Shown: positions 32,925 through 41,442 of the stretch, piece after piece | How positions within the stretch are numbered: the stretch's first letter is position 1 | Layout: every line of letters begins with the position of its first letter | Assembly (NCBI GenBank): GCA_014801075.1 | Contig: JAAVEW010000021.1 | Span: 11,764 to 71,608 of the forward strand | Direction of reading: 5' to 3' | Source of the DNA: Barnesiella sp. | GTDB taxonomy: Bacteria; Bacteroidota; Bacteroidia; Bacteroidales; Muribaculaceae | Length of the DNA: 59,845 nucleotides | The notes under the pieces: model-generated | The model's input: the letters and a program-made list of their open reading frames with translations, nothing else | The model's database searches: none | Told to the model about the DNA's origin: nothing | Program-made: the position numbers and the translations under genes

Positions 32925-34982
32925 TTATTTTTTTGCTTGTTTCTCAATCATTTTTTTGAGGCGCGACGGAGTGAGGTCGGCAGGGTAGGTGTCAAATGAC
33001 AACCGCAGCGCGCAGCCTGTCTTGTACTCGCTGCAACCGAATGCCGTGCGCCCTTTTATAATGTGACCTTTGCCGCATGTGGGGCAGCTCACCTGCTCAA
33101 ACGAGGTGATACGCGGTGCGCGCGGTTTCTTCGGCTTGTCGTCGGCCGATGCCGCTTTCGGTCCTTTCCCTTTGCCTTTACCCTTGTCCTGCTCCACATC
33201 GATGCGCGATGACGTATTGTCGCTCAGCACGTTGTAGACAATCTCGCGTATCTGCGACTTCAGTTCGTCGATAAACTCGGCAGCAGAGTATTGCTTGCGC
33301 TCAATCTTGCGCAACTTGTTCTCCCAGATACCTGTCAGCTTGGGACTCTTCAGCAGTTCCTGGTTGATGGTCTCGATGAGCTGAATGCCTGCGGGAGAGG
33401 GGACTATGCTTTTGCGCTGACGGTAGATGTAGTGGCGCTTGAAGAGGGTTTCGATGATAGCCGAACGTGTGGACGGGCGGCCTATACCGTTCTCCTTCAT
33501 GGCTTCGCGCAACTCCTCGTCGTCGACATTCTTTCCGGCCGACTCCATAGCGCGCAGCAGCGTACCCTCGGTGTAAAGTTTCGGCGCCTGCGTGGCTTTC
33601 TTCTGCAGGAATGCTTCGTGGGGTCCGCTCTCGTTGAGGGTGAACTGCGGTAGCACCTGCGAGTCATCGGCGTTTTTGTCGTTATCATCCTTTGTCGGGG
33701 TCAGCACCTTGCGCCATCCTTCGTCGGTGATAACCTTGCCGGTAGCGCGAAACTCTATCTCACCGACGGTGGCGGTGACAACGGTCGAGTCAAAGCGGCA
33801 GTCGGGATAAAACGCTGCGATAAAACGCAGCGCTATAAGGTGATAGAGCAGCTTCTCGTTGCCGACGAGCGACGACGGCGATTGTCCCGTAGGTATGATG
33901 GCGTGGTGGTCGGTCACCTTACTGTTGTCAAATATCTTCTTTGACTTGGTTATGGGGGCCGCGAGCACCGGCTCGGTCAGTGAAGCATAGGGTGTCATCC
34001 TGCGGAGTATGTCGGGGACTTTGGCGTGAATATCCTCCGAGAGGTAAGTGGTGTCGACACGCGGGTAGGTGGTCACTTTCTTCTCGTAGAGCGCCTGGAT
34101 AAGGCTCAGAGTCTCGTCGGCCGTCCAACCCCACTTCTTGTTGGTCTCCACCTGCAGTGAGGTGAGGTCAAAGAGGCGCGGCGCCGATTCGCGGCCCTGC
34201 TTTTGCTCTATGTTGGTTATGACGAGAGGGAGCGGTTTGATGCTTTCGAGAGTGGCGTTGGCAGCCTTCTCGTCGGTGAATCGTCCCGTGCGGGCATTGA
34301 AAGTAGCGCCGCGATAGTTGGTCTTGAGTTCCCAGAAATCCTCTGACTTGAACGCTTCTATCTCCTTGTGGCGCTGTACGATGAGGGCGAGCGTAGGGGT
34401 CTGCACTCGTCCTATGGAGAGCACGTTGCCGTTGCCAGACGTATATTTGAGCGTGTAGAGGCGGGTGGAGTTCATGCCGAGAATCCAGTCGCCGATAGCG
34501 CGTGAGAGTCCGGCGTGGTAGAGTGAGTCAAATTCCGACTGCGGGCGCAGGTTTCGGAATCCCTCGCGTATGGCTTCGTCGGTCAGCGACGAAATCCACA
34601 ATCGCTTTACGGGGCACTTGATTGACGCTTTCTGCATCACCCAGCGCTGTATGAGTTCACCCTCCTGCCCGGCATCGCCGCAGTTTATCACCTCGTCGGC
34701 ATCCTTGATAAGCGACTCTATGACCTTGAACTGCTTCTCGTATGACTCCACCGGTATCAGTTTTATACCGAACTTCGGCGGGAGCATGGGGAGCTGTCCG
34801 AGCGACCATCGTTTCCACATCGGGGTGTAGTCGGCCGGTTCTTTCAGCGTGCAAAGGTGGCCGAAGGTCCATGTCACCCGATAATTTTCGTTTTCAAAGT
34901 ACCCGTCCCTACGCACTGAAGCACCGAGGATATTCGCTATATCCTTGGCTACACTCGGCTTTTCTGTTATGCAAACTATCAC
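32925..34982 (-). CDS. topB: DNA topoisomerase III
   Basis: 685-aa type IA topoisomerase that relaxes and decatenates DNA through a 5'-phosphotyrosine. The N-terminal TOPRIM begins MIVCITEKPSVAKDIA (catalytic Glu7). The acidic motif reads GDAGQEGELIQR, with Gly in place of the usual second Asp of DxD. The catalytic Tyr is in TTYPRVDTTYL near residue 304, and GIGRPSTRSAIIETL is conserved. A C-terminal basic linker (KGKGKGKGPK) and one zinc-ribbon-like domain (CPTCGKG...CSEYKTGC, about 632-650) follow. It lies 5 nt after the small secreted protein gene, so in the same operon. No conjugation genes are nearby. Confidence 0.95.
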   Translation of the reverse strand: MIVCITEKPSVAKDIANILGASVRRDGYFENENYRVTWTFGHLCTLKEPADYTPMWKRWSLGQLPMLPPKFGIKLIPVESYEKQFKVIESLIKDADEVINCGDAGQEGELIQRWVMQKASIKCPVKRLWISSLTDEAIREGFRNLRPQSEFDSLYHAGLSRAIGDWILGMNSTRLYTLKYTSGNGNVLSIGRVQTPTLALIVQRHKEIEAFKSEDFWELKTNYRGATFNARTGRFTDEKAANATLESIKPLPLVITNIEQKQGRESAPRLFDLTSLQVETNKKWGWTADETLSLIQALYEKKVTTYPRVDTTYLSEDIHAKVPDILRRMTPYASLTEPVLAAPITKSKKIFDNSKVTDHHAIIPTGQSPSSLVGNEKLLYHLIALRFIAAFYPDCRFDSTVVTATVGEIEFRATGKVITDEGWRKVLTPTKDDNDKNADDSQVLPQFTLNESGPHEAFLQKKATQAPKLYTEGTLLRAMESAGKNVDDEELREAMKENGIGRPSTRSAIIETLFKRHYIYRQRKSIVPSPAGIQLIETINQELLKSPKLTGIWENKLRKIERKQYSAAEFIDELKSQIREIVYNVLSDNTSSRIDVEQDKGKGKGKGPKAASADDKPKKPRAPRITSFEQVSCPTCGKGHIIKGRTAFGCSEYKTGCALRLSFDTYPADLTPSRLKKMIEKQAKK

Positions 34983-34987
34983 GTCCG

Positions 34988-35476
34988 TTACTTCCTCTTT
35001 TTATGTTTATTGTCGGTTGCCCGTATTGTGACATCACCCTTGATGGTGTGGAATATCAGTTGACATTCACGCTTGTTGTCGAGCAATCCCTTTGATTGGG
35101 TATATCCCGGAAAGTCGATTTCAAGATATATGTTGCCGTCATCCTCCCAAATGAAATAGCGCTCGAAATCCACGCCGTCGATGTCGTTGGCGTCGACCTG
35201 TCGGTCGCCGGCTTTGAGCGTCACGCCGTCAATACGGTTGGATGCGTGAGGCGTGCCTGACAGGTTACCGCATACTCGCACGAGGTCATCGTCCTGTTTG
35301 TACTCGATATTGGTGATACCGAATGAGAACGAGGGATTTGTGGCCGGCGTAGTGGCCGTGGTCCGCTCACGGCGCATCTTGCCGCGGTGCTGCTGTGCGA
35401 CCGCCGGAGTCAGCGACGCGAGTATTGCCGCTGTCAGTGCGATAGTCAGACCTCTTTTGATTTTGCTTCCTGCCAT
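34988..35476 (-). CDS. Small secreted protein, unknown function
   Basis: 162 aa. MAGSKIKRGLTIALTAAILASLTPAVAQ is a clear Sec signal peptide cleaved after AVA. The mature part has a basic/Thr-rich linker, a beta-rich core (FSFGITNIEYKQDDDLVRVCGNLSGTPHASNRIDGVTLKAG) and a Lys-rich end (NKHKKRK). Its first 31 bp overlap the 3' end of mazG in another frame, and it ends 5 nt before topB. Probably a periplasmic or surface protein; no family recognised. Confidence 0.7.
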   Translation of the reverse strand: MAGSKIKRGLTIALTAAILASLTPAVAQQHRGKMRRERTTATTPATNPSFSFGITNIEYKQDDDLVRVCGNLSGTPHASNRIDGVTLKAGDRQVDANDIDGVDFERYFIWEDDGNIYLEIDFPGYTQSKGLLDNKRECQLIFHTIKGDVTIRATDNKHKKRK

Positions 35477-36267
35477 AATTCCTCCATTTCTCCAAGAGTC
35501 ATTTCCTTGAGTGATTTACCTTGGGCTTTCGCGGCATTCTCGATGTAGTTGAACCGCGAGATAAACTTCTTGTTGGTCATTTCGAGCGAGGTATCGGGGT
35601 GGAGTCCGTAAAGGCGTCCGGCGTTGACGAGTGCGAAAAGCACGTCGCCATATTCATCCTGCATGGCGGCGGTAGGAACAAACTTCTCCCCCTCGGGCAC
35701 TGTAGTACGGGCTTTCTCCACTTCGGCCTCAAACTCGTTGATTTCCTCCTTCACCTTGCCCCAGACCTCTTCGGGCTTCTCCCAGTCAAAACCTACATTG
35801 GCTGCTTTTTCCTGCACGCGGTAAGCCTTAATTAGCGGGGGGAGCGATGCGGGCACGCCGGATAGCACGCTCTTGTTGCCATCTTTCTCCTTGAGCTTTA
35901 TCTGCTCCCAGTTGAGTTCGACCTGATGGGCGGTCTCGGCCTTGGTATCGCCGAACACGTGAGGGTGACGGAATATCAGTTTGTTGCTGAGAGTGTCGGC
36001 CACGTCGGCTATGTCGAAGGCCTCTTTCTCTTCGCCTATCTTGCTGTAGAACAGTACGTGGAGGAGCACGTCGCCCAACTCTTTCTTAATGTTGGGGCTA
36101 TCCTCGGCGAGGAGAGCGTCGCTAAGTTCATACACCTCCTCGATGGTGTTGGGACGCAGCGACGCGTTGGTCTGCTTGCGGTCCCATGGGCACTTTACTC
36201 TGAGTTCGTCGAGCACGTCGATTACCCGGCCGAGGGCCTCTATTTTTTCCTGACGGTTGTGTGACAT
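35446..36267 (-). CDS. mazG: Nucleoside triphosphate pyrophosphohydrolase MazG
   Basis: 273-aa cytoplasmic house-cleaning enzyme hydrolysing (d)NTPs to NMP and PPi. Two MazG domains. The first has NTIEEVYELSDAL and KKELGDVLLHVLFY (EExxE and ExxD metal ligands, about residues 40-75). The second has EEINEFEAEVE and DEYGDVLFALVNAGR (about 176-220). CPWDRKQT near residue 27 is the family signature. First gene of the mazG - secreted protein - topB run. No relation to the mazEF locus 4 kb away. Confidence 0.95.
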   Translation of the reverse strand: MSHNRQEKIEALGRVIDVLDELRVKCPWDRKQTNASLRPNTIEEVYELSDALLAEDSPNIKKELGDVLLHVLFYSKIGEEKEAFDIADVADTLSNKLIFRHPHVFGDTKAETAHQVELNWEQIKLKEKDGNKSVLSGVPASLPPLIKAYRVQEKAANVGFDWEKPEEVWGKVKEEINEFEAEVEKARTTVPEGEKFVPTAAMQDEYGDVLFALVNAGRLYGLHPDTSLEMTNKKFISRFNYIENAAKAQGKSLKEMTLGEMEELWQEAKSKEV

Positions 36268-36316
36268 ATTCTTATGTATCTGTATAAATAACTGATTTAT
36301 TTTGACCGAAATGCGC

Positions 36317-36355
36317 GGTCAAGAGAGTGCTTGAATATAAAACGCTCTCTTGACC
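36317..36355 (-). terminator. Terminator downstream of dsbD
   Basis: 13-bp stem GGTCAAGAGAGTG (36317-36329) / CGCTCTCTTGACC (36343-36355) with one G-U, 8 nt after the dsbD stop on the minus strand. The T tract is weak. Confidence 0.65.
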
Positions 36356-36362
36356 TGCTACG

Positions 36363-38333
36363 TTATCGGCCGGTGTTGTAACGTTCAAGACCGTTGTTGA
36401 GCCAGAGCACGAATCGCTCCACGCTGTTATCGTAGTAAACGGGGTCGGTGAGGGGCTGTCCCTCGTTGTCAAGCACGATGTAGTAGGGCTGAGAGTTGGC
36501 TCCGAATTTGTAGCTTTGCAGGAACGCCCACTTCTCGCCTACGGTTTCAAGAGTGAAATCCTGACCTTCGGCTGCCACGTGCATGGGGCGTGGGAGCGAC
36601 GCTTTGTCATCGACCATGAGTTTGATTACCACGAAGTTGTCGGCAAGCAGACCGCGCACCTCGTCGGTATCAAATACCGCTGACTCCATGTTGCGGCAGT
36701 TCATGCATCCGTAGCCTGAGAAGTCGAGCAGCACGGGCATTGAATGATCCTCGGCATATCGCATACCTTCGTCGTAGTCGGAAAATTCGCGATACGTGGT
36801 GTCGTGGGTATAGAGGTTGAAATCCTGCGTCTCAAGCGGCGGAACAAATGCGCTGCACGCTTTGAGCGGTGCGCCCCAAAGGCCCGGGAGCAGGTACACG
36901 GCAAAGGCGAGCGGGAAGATGGCGAGGATGAAACGGCCCACGCCTACATGTTCCTTCTTCTCGTCGTGGCTGAAACGGAGTTTGCCGAGCAGATACATGC
37001 CGAGCAGCACGAAGAGAACAATCCAAAGCGATATAAACACCTCGCGGTCAAGCAATCGCCAGCCGTAAGCCATGTCGGCTACCGATAGGAATTTGAGCGA
37101 GAGGATAAGTTCGCAGAAACCGAGCACCACTTTCACCGAGTTGAGCCATCCGCCCGACTTGGGCATCTCTTTGAGCATGCCGGGGAAGAAAGCGAAGAGG
37201 GTGAAGGGGAGAGCGAGGCCGAGCGCGAAGCCACCCATGCCGAGTGCCGGACCGAGAATGTTACCTTGCGATGCAGCTTCTACAAGGAGTGTGCCGATGA
37301 TAGGGCCTGTGCATGAGAACGATACAAGCACGAGGGTAAAGGCCATGAAGAAGATGCTGATGACACCCGATGTCTTTTCGGCGCGGCTGTCCATGGCGTT
37401 TGACCACTTCTGCGGCAGCTTGATGTCGAATGCGCCGAAGAATGAGATGGCGAACACTACGAGCAGAAGGAAGAAGATGATGTTGAACAGCGCGTTGGTC
37501 GACAGGTCATTGAGCTTGCCGGCACCGAATATCAGCGTTATGGCTATGCCGAGCACAAGGTATATGACGATGATGGCCACGCCGTAGGTAAGCGCGCCGG
37601 AGTTGAATCGTCCGCTCTTCTTCTGTTTCAGGAAGAAGCTGAGTGTCATGGGTATAAGCGGCCACACGCAGGGAGTGAGCAATGCGGCGAGTCCGCCGAG
37701 GAAACCGATTACGAGGATAGCCCAGGGTGACTGGTCGGAGGTGGGTGTCACTGTTTTTACCGGCTCCCACCACTGCGTGTTGATTGCGGCGTTGGTGGTC
37801 AATGCTCCGTCGGTGCTGTCAGCTACCGCAGCGGTTGTGTCAGCCTCATCGGCGCTTGCGTCGTAACCGTTGGCGGTTAGGTCGAAATTAACGGTCTGGG
37901 GGGTGAGACATGCGGTTTCGTCGCACGCCTGATAGCGGATTTTAACGGCTATCTTAACCCCTTTGGTCGAGTCGTAGGTAAATGGTATGGTGAAAGTTAC
38001 ATCATCGCTCCACGATGACAGTTCGGCGCCCTGGCTCTCTTCGTAATGTGCCACAGGAGCGGCCGACGATGCGGGGTTGCCTATTGACGTCACGGCTGAG
38101 TTGCCTGTTGGAGTTATCTCCAACGAGTTGTAGCCGCCGTCGGGTGCGAATGCGTAGAAGTGGTAACCCTCTGCGACGTCGGCGGTTATGGTTATGACGC
38201 CCGATTCGGGATTGTCAGCGTTGATTTCTGCCGACCACTTCACGCCATCCTCCGCATGGGCGGTAAATGCCACCATGCCGAGAAGCATGACTATAAGTGC
38301 GAATGTACGTGTCTTTATGGCTCGTAAGTTCAT
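36363..38333 (-). CDS. dsbD: Thiol:disulfide interchange protein DsbD
   Basis: 656 aa. Transfers electrons from cytoplasmic thioredoxin across the inner membrane to periplasmic disulfide isomerases and reductases. After the signal peptide comes an alpha domain with the Cys pair in YQACDETACLTPQ (about residues 134-146). The central beta domain of about eight TM helices has Cys in LLTPCVWPLIPMT and SFSCTGPIIG. The C-terminal thioredoxin-like gamma domain has CMNC in DFSGYGCMNCRNM (about 546-558). Complete three-domain architecture. It lies 42 nt downstream of a stand-alone alpha-like domain gene. Confidence 0.93.
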   Translation of the reverse strand: MNLRAIKTRTFALIVMLLGMVAFTAHAEDGVKWSAEINADNPESGVITITADVAEGYHFYAFAPDGGYNSLEITPTGNSAVTSIGNPASSAAPVAHYEESQGAELSSWSDDVTFTIPFTYDSTKGVKIAVKIRYQACDETACLTPQTVNFDLTANGYDASADEADTTAAVADSTDGALTTNAAINTQWWEPVKTVTPTSDQSPWAILVIGFLGGLAALLTPCVWPLIPMTLSFFLKQKKSGRFNSGALTYGVAIIVIYLVLGIAITLIFGAGKLNDLSTNALFNIIFFLLLVVFAISFFGAFDIKLPQKWSNAMDSRAEKTSGVISIFFMAFTLVLVSFSCTGPIIGTLLVEAASQGNILGPALGMGGFALGLALPFTLFAFFPGMLKEMPKSGGWLNSVKVVLGFCELILSLKFLSVADMAYGWRLLDREVFISLWIVLFVLLGMYLLGKLRFSHDEKKEHVGVGRFILAIFPLAFAVYLLPGLWGAPLKACSAFVPPLETQDFNLYTHDTTYREFSDYDEGMRYAEDHSMPVLLDFSGYGCMNCRNMESAVFDTDEVRGLLADNFVVIKLMVDDKASLPRPMHVAAEGQDFTLETVGEKWAFLQSYKFGANSQPYYIVLDNEGQPLTDPVYYDNSVERFVLWLNNGLERYNTGR

Positions 38334-38375
38334 TGAAATGTCAGTTTAAGTTGCTCGTGATTAGTTGGATAGATA

Positions 38376-38867
38376 TTATTTGTTGCCGGCTGATTTGGCG
38401 GGCAATGTCAGCGCCACGTTATATTTCTGCGGCGGATTGCATGTCTCACCGTTGCAGCCCTGATAGGTGACGGTGCCTGTAATCTTGGCGTTGGTCGCGT
38501 CGGTCACATCAAATTCTCTCGACAGTTCTACCTTGCCGGTCCAGTAGGTAACCTCGATGCCGAAAATATCGTCGAACTTCTTGACGGGAGCAACCGAAGG
38601 CTTCCATGCGCCTTTAAACTTCACGCCGGTCGACTTCGCGAAGTCGGCGTTCATGGCTTTAGGACCGCCTTCGCCCACCTCGAAACCGTAAATGTGCCAG
38701 CCGGCGGCAGGAGACAGCGTAAGCACCACGCGGCCTGTCTTTTTGCCGGTCATTTCTACCTTCGACGTCCATGTCGCGGCCCCTTTCTGTCCTTTGAGCG
38801 ACGGAAGCTGGGCCATTGCAGTCACTGCTGCTATGAGCACAATCAGTGCGGTTATAATACGTTTCAT
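38376..38867 (-). CDS. Secreted stand-alone DsbD alpha-type domain protein
   Basis: 163 aa from ATG 38867 (MKRIITALIVLIAAVTAMAQ signal peptide); the longer frame upstream lacks a start context. The whole mature protein is a DsbD N-terminal-type domain: GRVVLTLSPAAGWHIYGFE, then VTYQGCNGETCNPPQKYNV, with the redox Cys pair (about residues 139-144). Upstream of dsbD in the same unit. Likely a periplasmic shuttle that accepts electrons from DsbD, or a chaperone-like duplicate; its partner is unknown. Confidence 0.85.
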   Translation of the reverse strand: MKRIITALIVLIAAVTAMAQLPSLKGQKGAATWTSKVEMTGKKTGRVVLTLSPAAGWHIYGFEVGEGGPKAMNADFAKSTGVKFKGAWKPSVAPVKKFDDIFGIEVTYWTGKVELSREFDVTDATNAKITGTVTYQGCNGETCNPPQKYNVALTLPAKSAGNK

Positions 38868-38880
38868 ATAGTATGTTATG

Positions 38881-38916
38881 TTAAAATGGAATGATATTAT
38901 TAAAATAGAATGATAT
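38881..38916. repeat. Two 17-bp direct repeats in the leader of the DsbD-alpha gene
   Basis: TTAAAATGGAATGATAT (38881-38897) and TTAAAATAGAATGATAT (38900-38916) differ at one position; period 19 bp. They lie between the -7 box and the start codon on the minus strand. Confidence 0.7.
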
Positions 38917-38917
38917 G

Positions 38918-38925
38918 CAAAATTA
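38918..38925 (-). promoter_or_regulatory. Candidate -7 box for the DsbD-alpha/dsbD unit
   Basis: Minus-strand TAATTTTG matches TAnnTTTG, about 50 nt before the ATG at 38867. No well-spaced TTTG upstream. Confidence 0.45.
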
Positions 38926-39073
38926 AGAAATTTCCCCCACAATTTATTCTCAAAATCGGCATTTACTCGCTTCTTAAGTCAAAATTTAAGAGTTTCTCTT
39001 CATATTTAGCCTTTTTTTGCAAAAACCTTTCACAAACCTATGGCGCAACTATCAAAATATCAAAAAAAAATCG

Positions 39074-39081
39074 TAAATTTG
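39074..39081 (+). promoter_or_regulatory. Candidate -7 box for the glycogen-synthase-like gene
   Basis: TAAATTTG, a full match, 43 nt before the ATG at 39125. The -33 region is A-rich and lacks TTTG. Confidence 0.5.
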
Positions 39082-39124
39082 CAGGAAACTTTTTCAGAAA
39101 ATATTCATCAATTGCTTTACATAG

Positions 39125-39931
39125 ATGGACAACAATAAAATATTGTACATAGATCAGGAGATTTCTCCCTATCTTCCGGAGTCTCCTCTCGCCGACATCT
39201 CCCGCATTCTCCCTCAGGCCATACTTGAAAAAGGATACGAAGTAAGGTCGTTCATGCCCAAATACGGAAACATCAATGAGCGTCGCAATCAGCTTCACGA
39301 AGTGATTCGCCTCTCAGGCATGAATATCATTATCGACGACACCGACCATCAGCTCATCATCAAAGTGGCCACTTTGCAGCCTTCACGCATGCAGGTCTAC
39401 TTTATCGACAACGATGACTATTTCCAGCATCATGGCGTCAAAGATATCGAAATACGACAGACTCCGCAGGACAACGACGAGCGCATCATGTTCTATGTAA
39501 GAGGTGTGATTGAAACTGTAAAGAAACTCCGCTGGGAGCCCTCTATCATACAGAATATAGGATGGATTACAGCGCTCGCGCCCCTCTATCTTAAAAAGAT
39601 GTATGAAGGTGACCCCTCATTCCGCTCTTCCAAGATTGTCTACTCGCTCGTGGGCGACAGTTTCGAGGGTACTCTCGATCCCCGTTTCGTCGAAAAGCTC
39701 CTCATGGACGGTTTCTCAAAAGAGGACCTGCAGGAGATAGCCGATGGTCCTGTCGACTGTAAGGCGCTCAATCGCCTGGCAATGAGATACTCCGACGGTA
39801 TCGTGCAGCTGCTCCCCGATGCTGACCCCGAACTCGTTGAGTTCGCCAAGAGCCTCGGAGTTCCCTTCCTGGAATATCAGGGCGAAGAAAATCTCGCTCA
39901 GAACTATCTCGACTTCTACAATAAATTATGA
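39125..39931 (+). CDS. Glycogen/starch-synthase N-terminal-domain protein, catalytically degenerate
   Basis: 268 aa. It matches only the first Rossmann domain of GT5 glycogen synthases: KILYIDQEISPYLPESPLADISRILPQAILEKGYEVRSFMPKYGNINERR, then QVYFIDNDDYF and PSIIQNIGWITALAPLYLKK. The ADP-glucose-binding KTGGL loop expected near residue 15-20 is replaced by PESPLAD, and the whole second GT-B domain is absent. Catalysis is therefore unlikely. The frame is intact and the form is known in Bacteroidota, so it is not a recent pseudogene. Overlaps the DUF4270 lipoprotein by 4 bp (ATGA), implying linked function. Confidence 0.85.
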   Translation: MDNNKILYIDQEISPYLPESPLADISRILPQAILEKGYEVRSFMPKYGNINERRNQLHEVIRLSGMNIIIDDTDHQLIIKVATLQPSRMQVYFIDNDDYFQHHGVKDIEIRQTPQDNDERIMFYVRGVIETVKKLRWEPSIIQNIGWITALAPLYLKKMYEGDPSFRSSKIVYSLVGDSFEGTLDPRFVEKLLMDGFSKEDLQEIADGPVDCKALNRLAMRYSDGIVQLLPDADPELVEFAKSLGVPFLEYQGEENLAQNYLDFYNKL

Positions 39932-41310
39932 GATTTAAATATATCACAATAGCCGCTTCCGTGTGTGCCGCCGCAACCCTCGCAGGCTGTGGCGAGACCG
40001 ACGGTATCGGCTCCTCTCTCATCCAGTCCGATAACAATATCGTTATCGAGGACAACTTCACACTCACAGGTCATTCCGTCATCAATGACAAAGTGCAGTC
40101 ACGCACGGCAATGCTCCTTCTCGGCTCCATTGATGCCGATGATTACGGCCACTTTGAGTCGGACTTCGTCACTCAGTTCATGCCTGTGGCGCAACTTGAC
40201 ACCACGCTGACATCGGCTGCCGCCATCGACTCGGTCAAGCTCAAACTCATGTATGCTCCCGGTAGCTTTGTCGGTGACTCCATCATGCCCATGGGACTTG
40301 AAGTGTACCGTCTTACTCAGGGATTGAAAGCTCCGATTTTCTCCGACTTCAACCCCGCCGACTACTACGATGCATCAAAGCCTATCGGCTCGGCAATTTA
40401 TGTCACCAACAACTTCGAGCTCTCCGACTCGCTCAAAGCGCTCGACCATCGCGACATATATGTTGACCTGCCCCTCGACCTCGGTGTGGAACTATACAAT
40501 CTCTATCAGTCCGATCCGCAGTCCTATCTGAGTCCCGACGCTTTCGCAAAGCATTTCCCCGGCATCTACGTGCGCAACAGCTACGGCTCCGGCCGCATCA
40601 CTCAGATTGGTGCCACCCAGCTGCAGCTCTACTATCACTTCGACACCAAGAACTCCGCCGGACGCGACACTACATATAATTATGTAGGCAGTTTCTACTC
40701 GGCGACTCCCGAAGTTCTCTCCAATAATAATATAGAATACGCCCTCGCGCCGGAGCTCAATCAGCGCATGCAAGCCGGCGAGCAACTGATTGTAGCCCCC
40801 GCGGGTCTGGAAGTGGAGATGGAATTTCCCCTTCTCGATGTCGTGAAATATTTCCGACAGAACTCAGGTCGCCTCTCGGTTATCAATAACCTGACTCTCT
40901 CTATCCCCGCAGTCAATATTGCCAATACCTACGGTATCCGCCCCCCGTCGCAGTTGCTGATGGTGCTGAAAAAGGATAAGGATAAATTCTTTGAGGAGGG
41001 TAAAGTAACCGACGGCATCACATCGTTCTATGCGACATTCTCCCGCTCGACCGAGTCCTACGACTTCTCATCGCTGCGTGATTATCTGCTTGATGCCCTG
41101 GAGCGTGAAGACGAACTGACCGCCGACGACTACACCTTCATTCTGACCCCCGTAGCCGTTGATGCCGAGACAATAAGCGATCCTTATTACGGCACAAGCA
41201 CTGTATATGTGAAGGCAATCGTCCCCTACGTTCAGCAGCCCGCAATGGCGCGTCTGAAACTTGACGAGGCCAAGATACAGCTGACATTTACAAATCAGTC
41301 AGTCAAGTAA
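39928..41310 (+). CDS. DUF4270 family lipoprotein
   Basis: 460 aa. MRFKYITIAASVCAAATLAGC is a lipoprotein signal. The mature region starts GETDGIGSSLIQSDNNI and VTQFMPVAQLDTTLTSAAAIDSVKLKL, the pattern of DUF4270, a Bacteroidota outer-membrane lipoprotein family of unknown function. Predicted mostly beta structure. It ends with LKLDEAKIQLTFTNQSVK. Translationally coupled to the glycogen-synthase-like gene; this pairing is recurrent in the phylum as far as I recall. Confidence 0.85.
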   Translation: MRFKYITIAASVCAAATLAGCGETDGIGSSLIQSDNNIVIEDNFTLTGHSVINDKVQSRTAMLLLGSIDADDYGHFESDFVTQFMPVAQLDTTLTSAAAIDSVKLKLMYAPGSFVGDSIMPMGLEVYRLTQGLKAPIFSDFNPADYYDASKPIGSAIYVTNNFELSDSLKALDHRDIYVDLPLDLGVELYNLYQSDPQSYLSPDAFAKHFPGIYVRNSYGSGRITQIGATQLQLYYHFDTKNSAGRDTTYNYVGSFYSATPEVLSNNNIEYALAPELNQRMQAGEQLIVAPAGLEVEMEFPLLDVVKYFRQNSGRLSVINNLTLSIPAVNIANTYGIRPPSQLLMVLKKDKDKFFEEGKVTDGITSFYATFSRSTESYDFSSLRDYLLDALEREDELTADDYTFILTPVAVDAETISDPYYGTSTVYVKAIVPYVQQPAMARLKLDEAKIQLTFTNQSVK

Positions 41311-41378
41311 AGAAAAAATATTGCGAAGCAAAGCGTAAAAAAAATGATATAACACTTCCAAATGTTATTCAAAACTAC

Positions 41379-41386
41379 TATCTTTG
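41379..41386 (+). promoter_or_regulatory. -7 box of the tRNA-Thr promoter
   Basis: TATCTTTG, 56 nt upstream of the tRNA 5' end. The -33 position (19 nt upstream) has only TTCC. Confidence 0.5.
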
Positions 41387-41442
41387 CAATCGCAAAAGCC
41401 TAAGCTCTTAATCCTTAATCGGTGTAGAGTGCGAGGCAACAA

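Noticed and set aside
32925-34982. topB as a marker of an integrated conjugative element
   Set aside because: topB occurs on CTnDOT-type elements, but here it is in an operon with mazG and there are no tra, mob or integrase genes in the window.
35446-36267. mazG as part of the mazEF toxin-antitoxin locus
   Set aside because: It is more than 4 kb away, in a different operon, and the name similarity does not reflect linkage here.
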